NCBI GenBank assembly: GCA_029882525.1
Contig: JAOUKO010000005.1
Coordinates: 1-37,545 of the forward strand
From: Candidatus Aminicenantota bacterium
GTDB lineage: Bacteria; Acidobacteriota; Aminicenantia; Aminicenantales; Aminicenantaceae
Reading direction: 5' to 3'
Length of the DNA stretch: 37,545 bases
Part shown: in pieces, positions 37,373-37,545 of the stretch
How positions within the stretch are numbered: the stretch's first letter is position 1
Layout: every line of letters begins with the position of its first letter
Translations under genes and position numbers: made by a program
The notes under the pieces: generated by a model
The model's input: the letters and a program-made list of their open reading frames with translations, nothing else
Database searches by the model: none
Told to the model about the DNA's origin: nothing

Positions 37373-37545
37373 GGCTGGCTCCAGTCCAGAGCTTTTTCGA
37401 GTGCACGCTTCACCAGAACGCCAATAATTTGACGACGGTATTCTTCGGTGGAGCGAATGTCTGTGATCGGAATGATATTGTCCTCAGCCAATCGTTGGGC
37501 TCTGGCAACTGCCCTCCTGGAAATAGCGGCTCCTTCGAACAAGGC
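37369..37545 (-). CDS. Xanthine dehydrogenase family FAD-binding medium subunit, C-terminal 58 aa only (runs off window)
   Basis: Manual reverse translation ends ...ITDIRSTEEYRRQIIGVLVKRALEKALDWSQP*; ATGA overlap with the small subunit. Confidence 0.85.
   Translation of the reverse strand, partial: ALFEGAAISRRAVARAQRLAEDNIIPITDIRSTEEYRRQIIGVLVKRALEKALDWSQP

Noticed and set aside
1-37545. CRISPR arrays, phage genes, transposases, toxin-antitoxin or defence systems
   Set aside because: No regularly spaced direct repeats, integrase/transposase motifs, or defence-gene motifs seen in any supplied ORF.

Overview
The window is a bacterial chromosomal segment of housekeeping and metabolic genes, with no clear phage, transposase, CRISPR, rRNA or tRNA content. 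(1) 1-4.7 kb: the distal part of a canonical ribosomal 'alpha' operon (adk-map-infA-rpmJ-rpsM-rpsK-rpsD-rpoA-rplQ). rpmJ is absent from the ORF track because of its size. (2) 4.9-13.5 kb, minus strand: LysM lytic transglycosylase lipoprotein, galE, a CCA/poly(A) polymerase-like nucleotidyltransferase, an exported S9 peptidase with a C-terminal formylglycine-generating-enzyme-like domain, and a C1 peptidase lipoprotein. (3) 13.6-25.6 kb: LEA14-like protein, GT2, nitroreductase, Thi4-type thiazole synthase, beta-barrel protein, Sua5/YrdC, a minus-strand run (cobB-larC-folE-metG-PqqB-like), an unusual ~500 bp intergenic region with a long inverted repeat, and a PfkB kinase. (4) 25.6-37.5 kb: acyl-CoA dehydrogenase, methylmalonyl-CoA epimerase-like protein, an operon of aminotransferase-iorA-iorB-(3-hydroxyacyl-CoA dehydrogenase/enoyl-CoA hydratase fusion)-thiolase, and a convergent molybdenum hydroxylase operon. 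The best leads are the amino-acid-to-acyl-CoA catabolic island, the S9-FGE fusion, the REP-like palindromes, the tiny-ORF intergenic region and several active-site substitutions. I cannot claim a definitively new system. All functional assignments come from motif reading by eye, with no database search.
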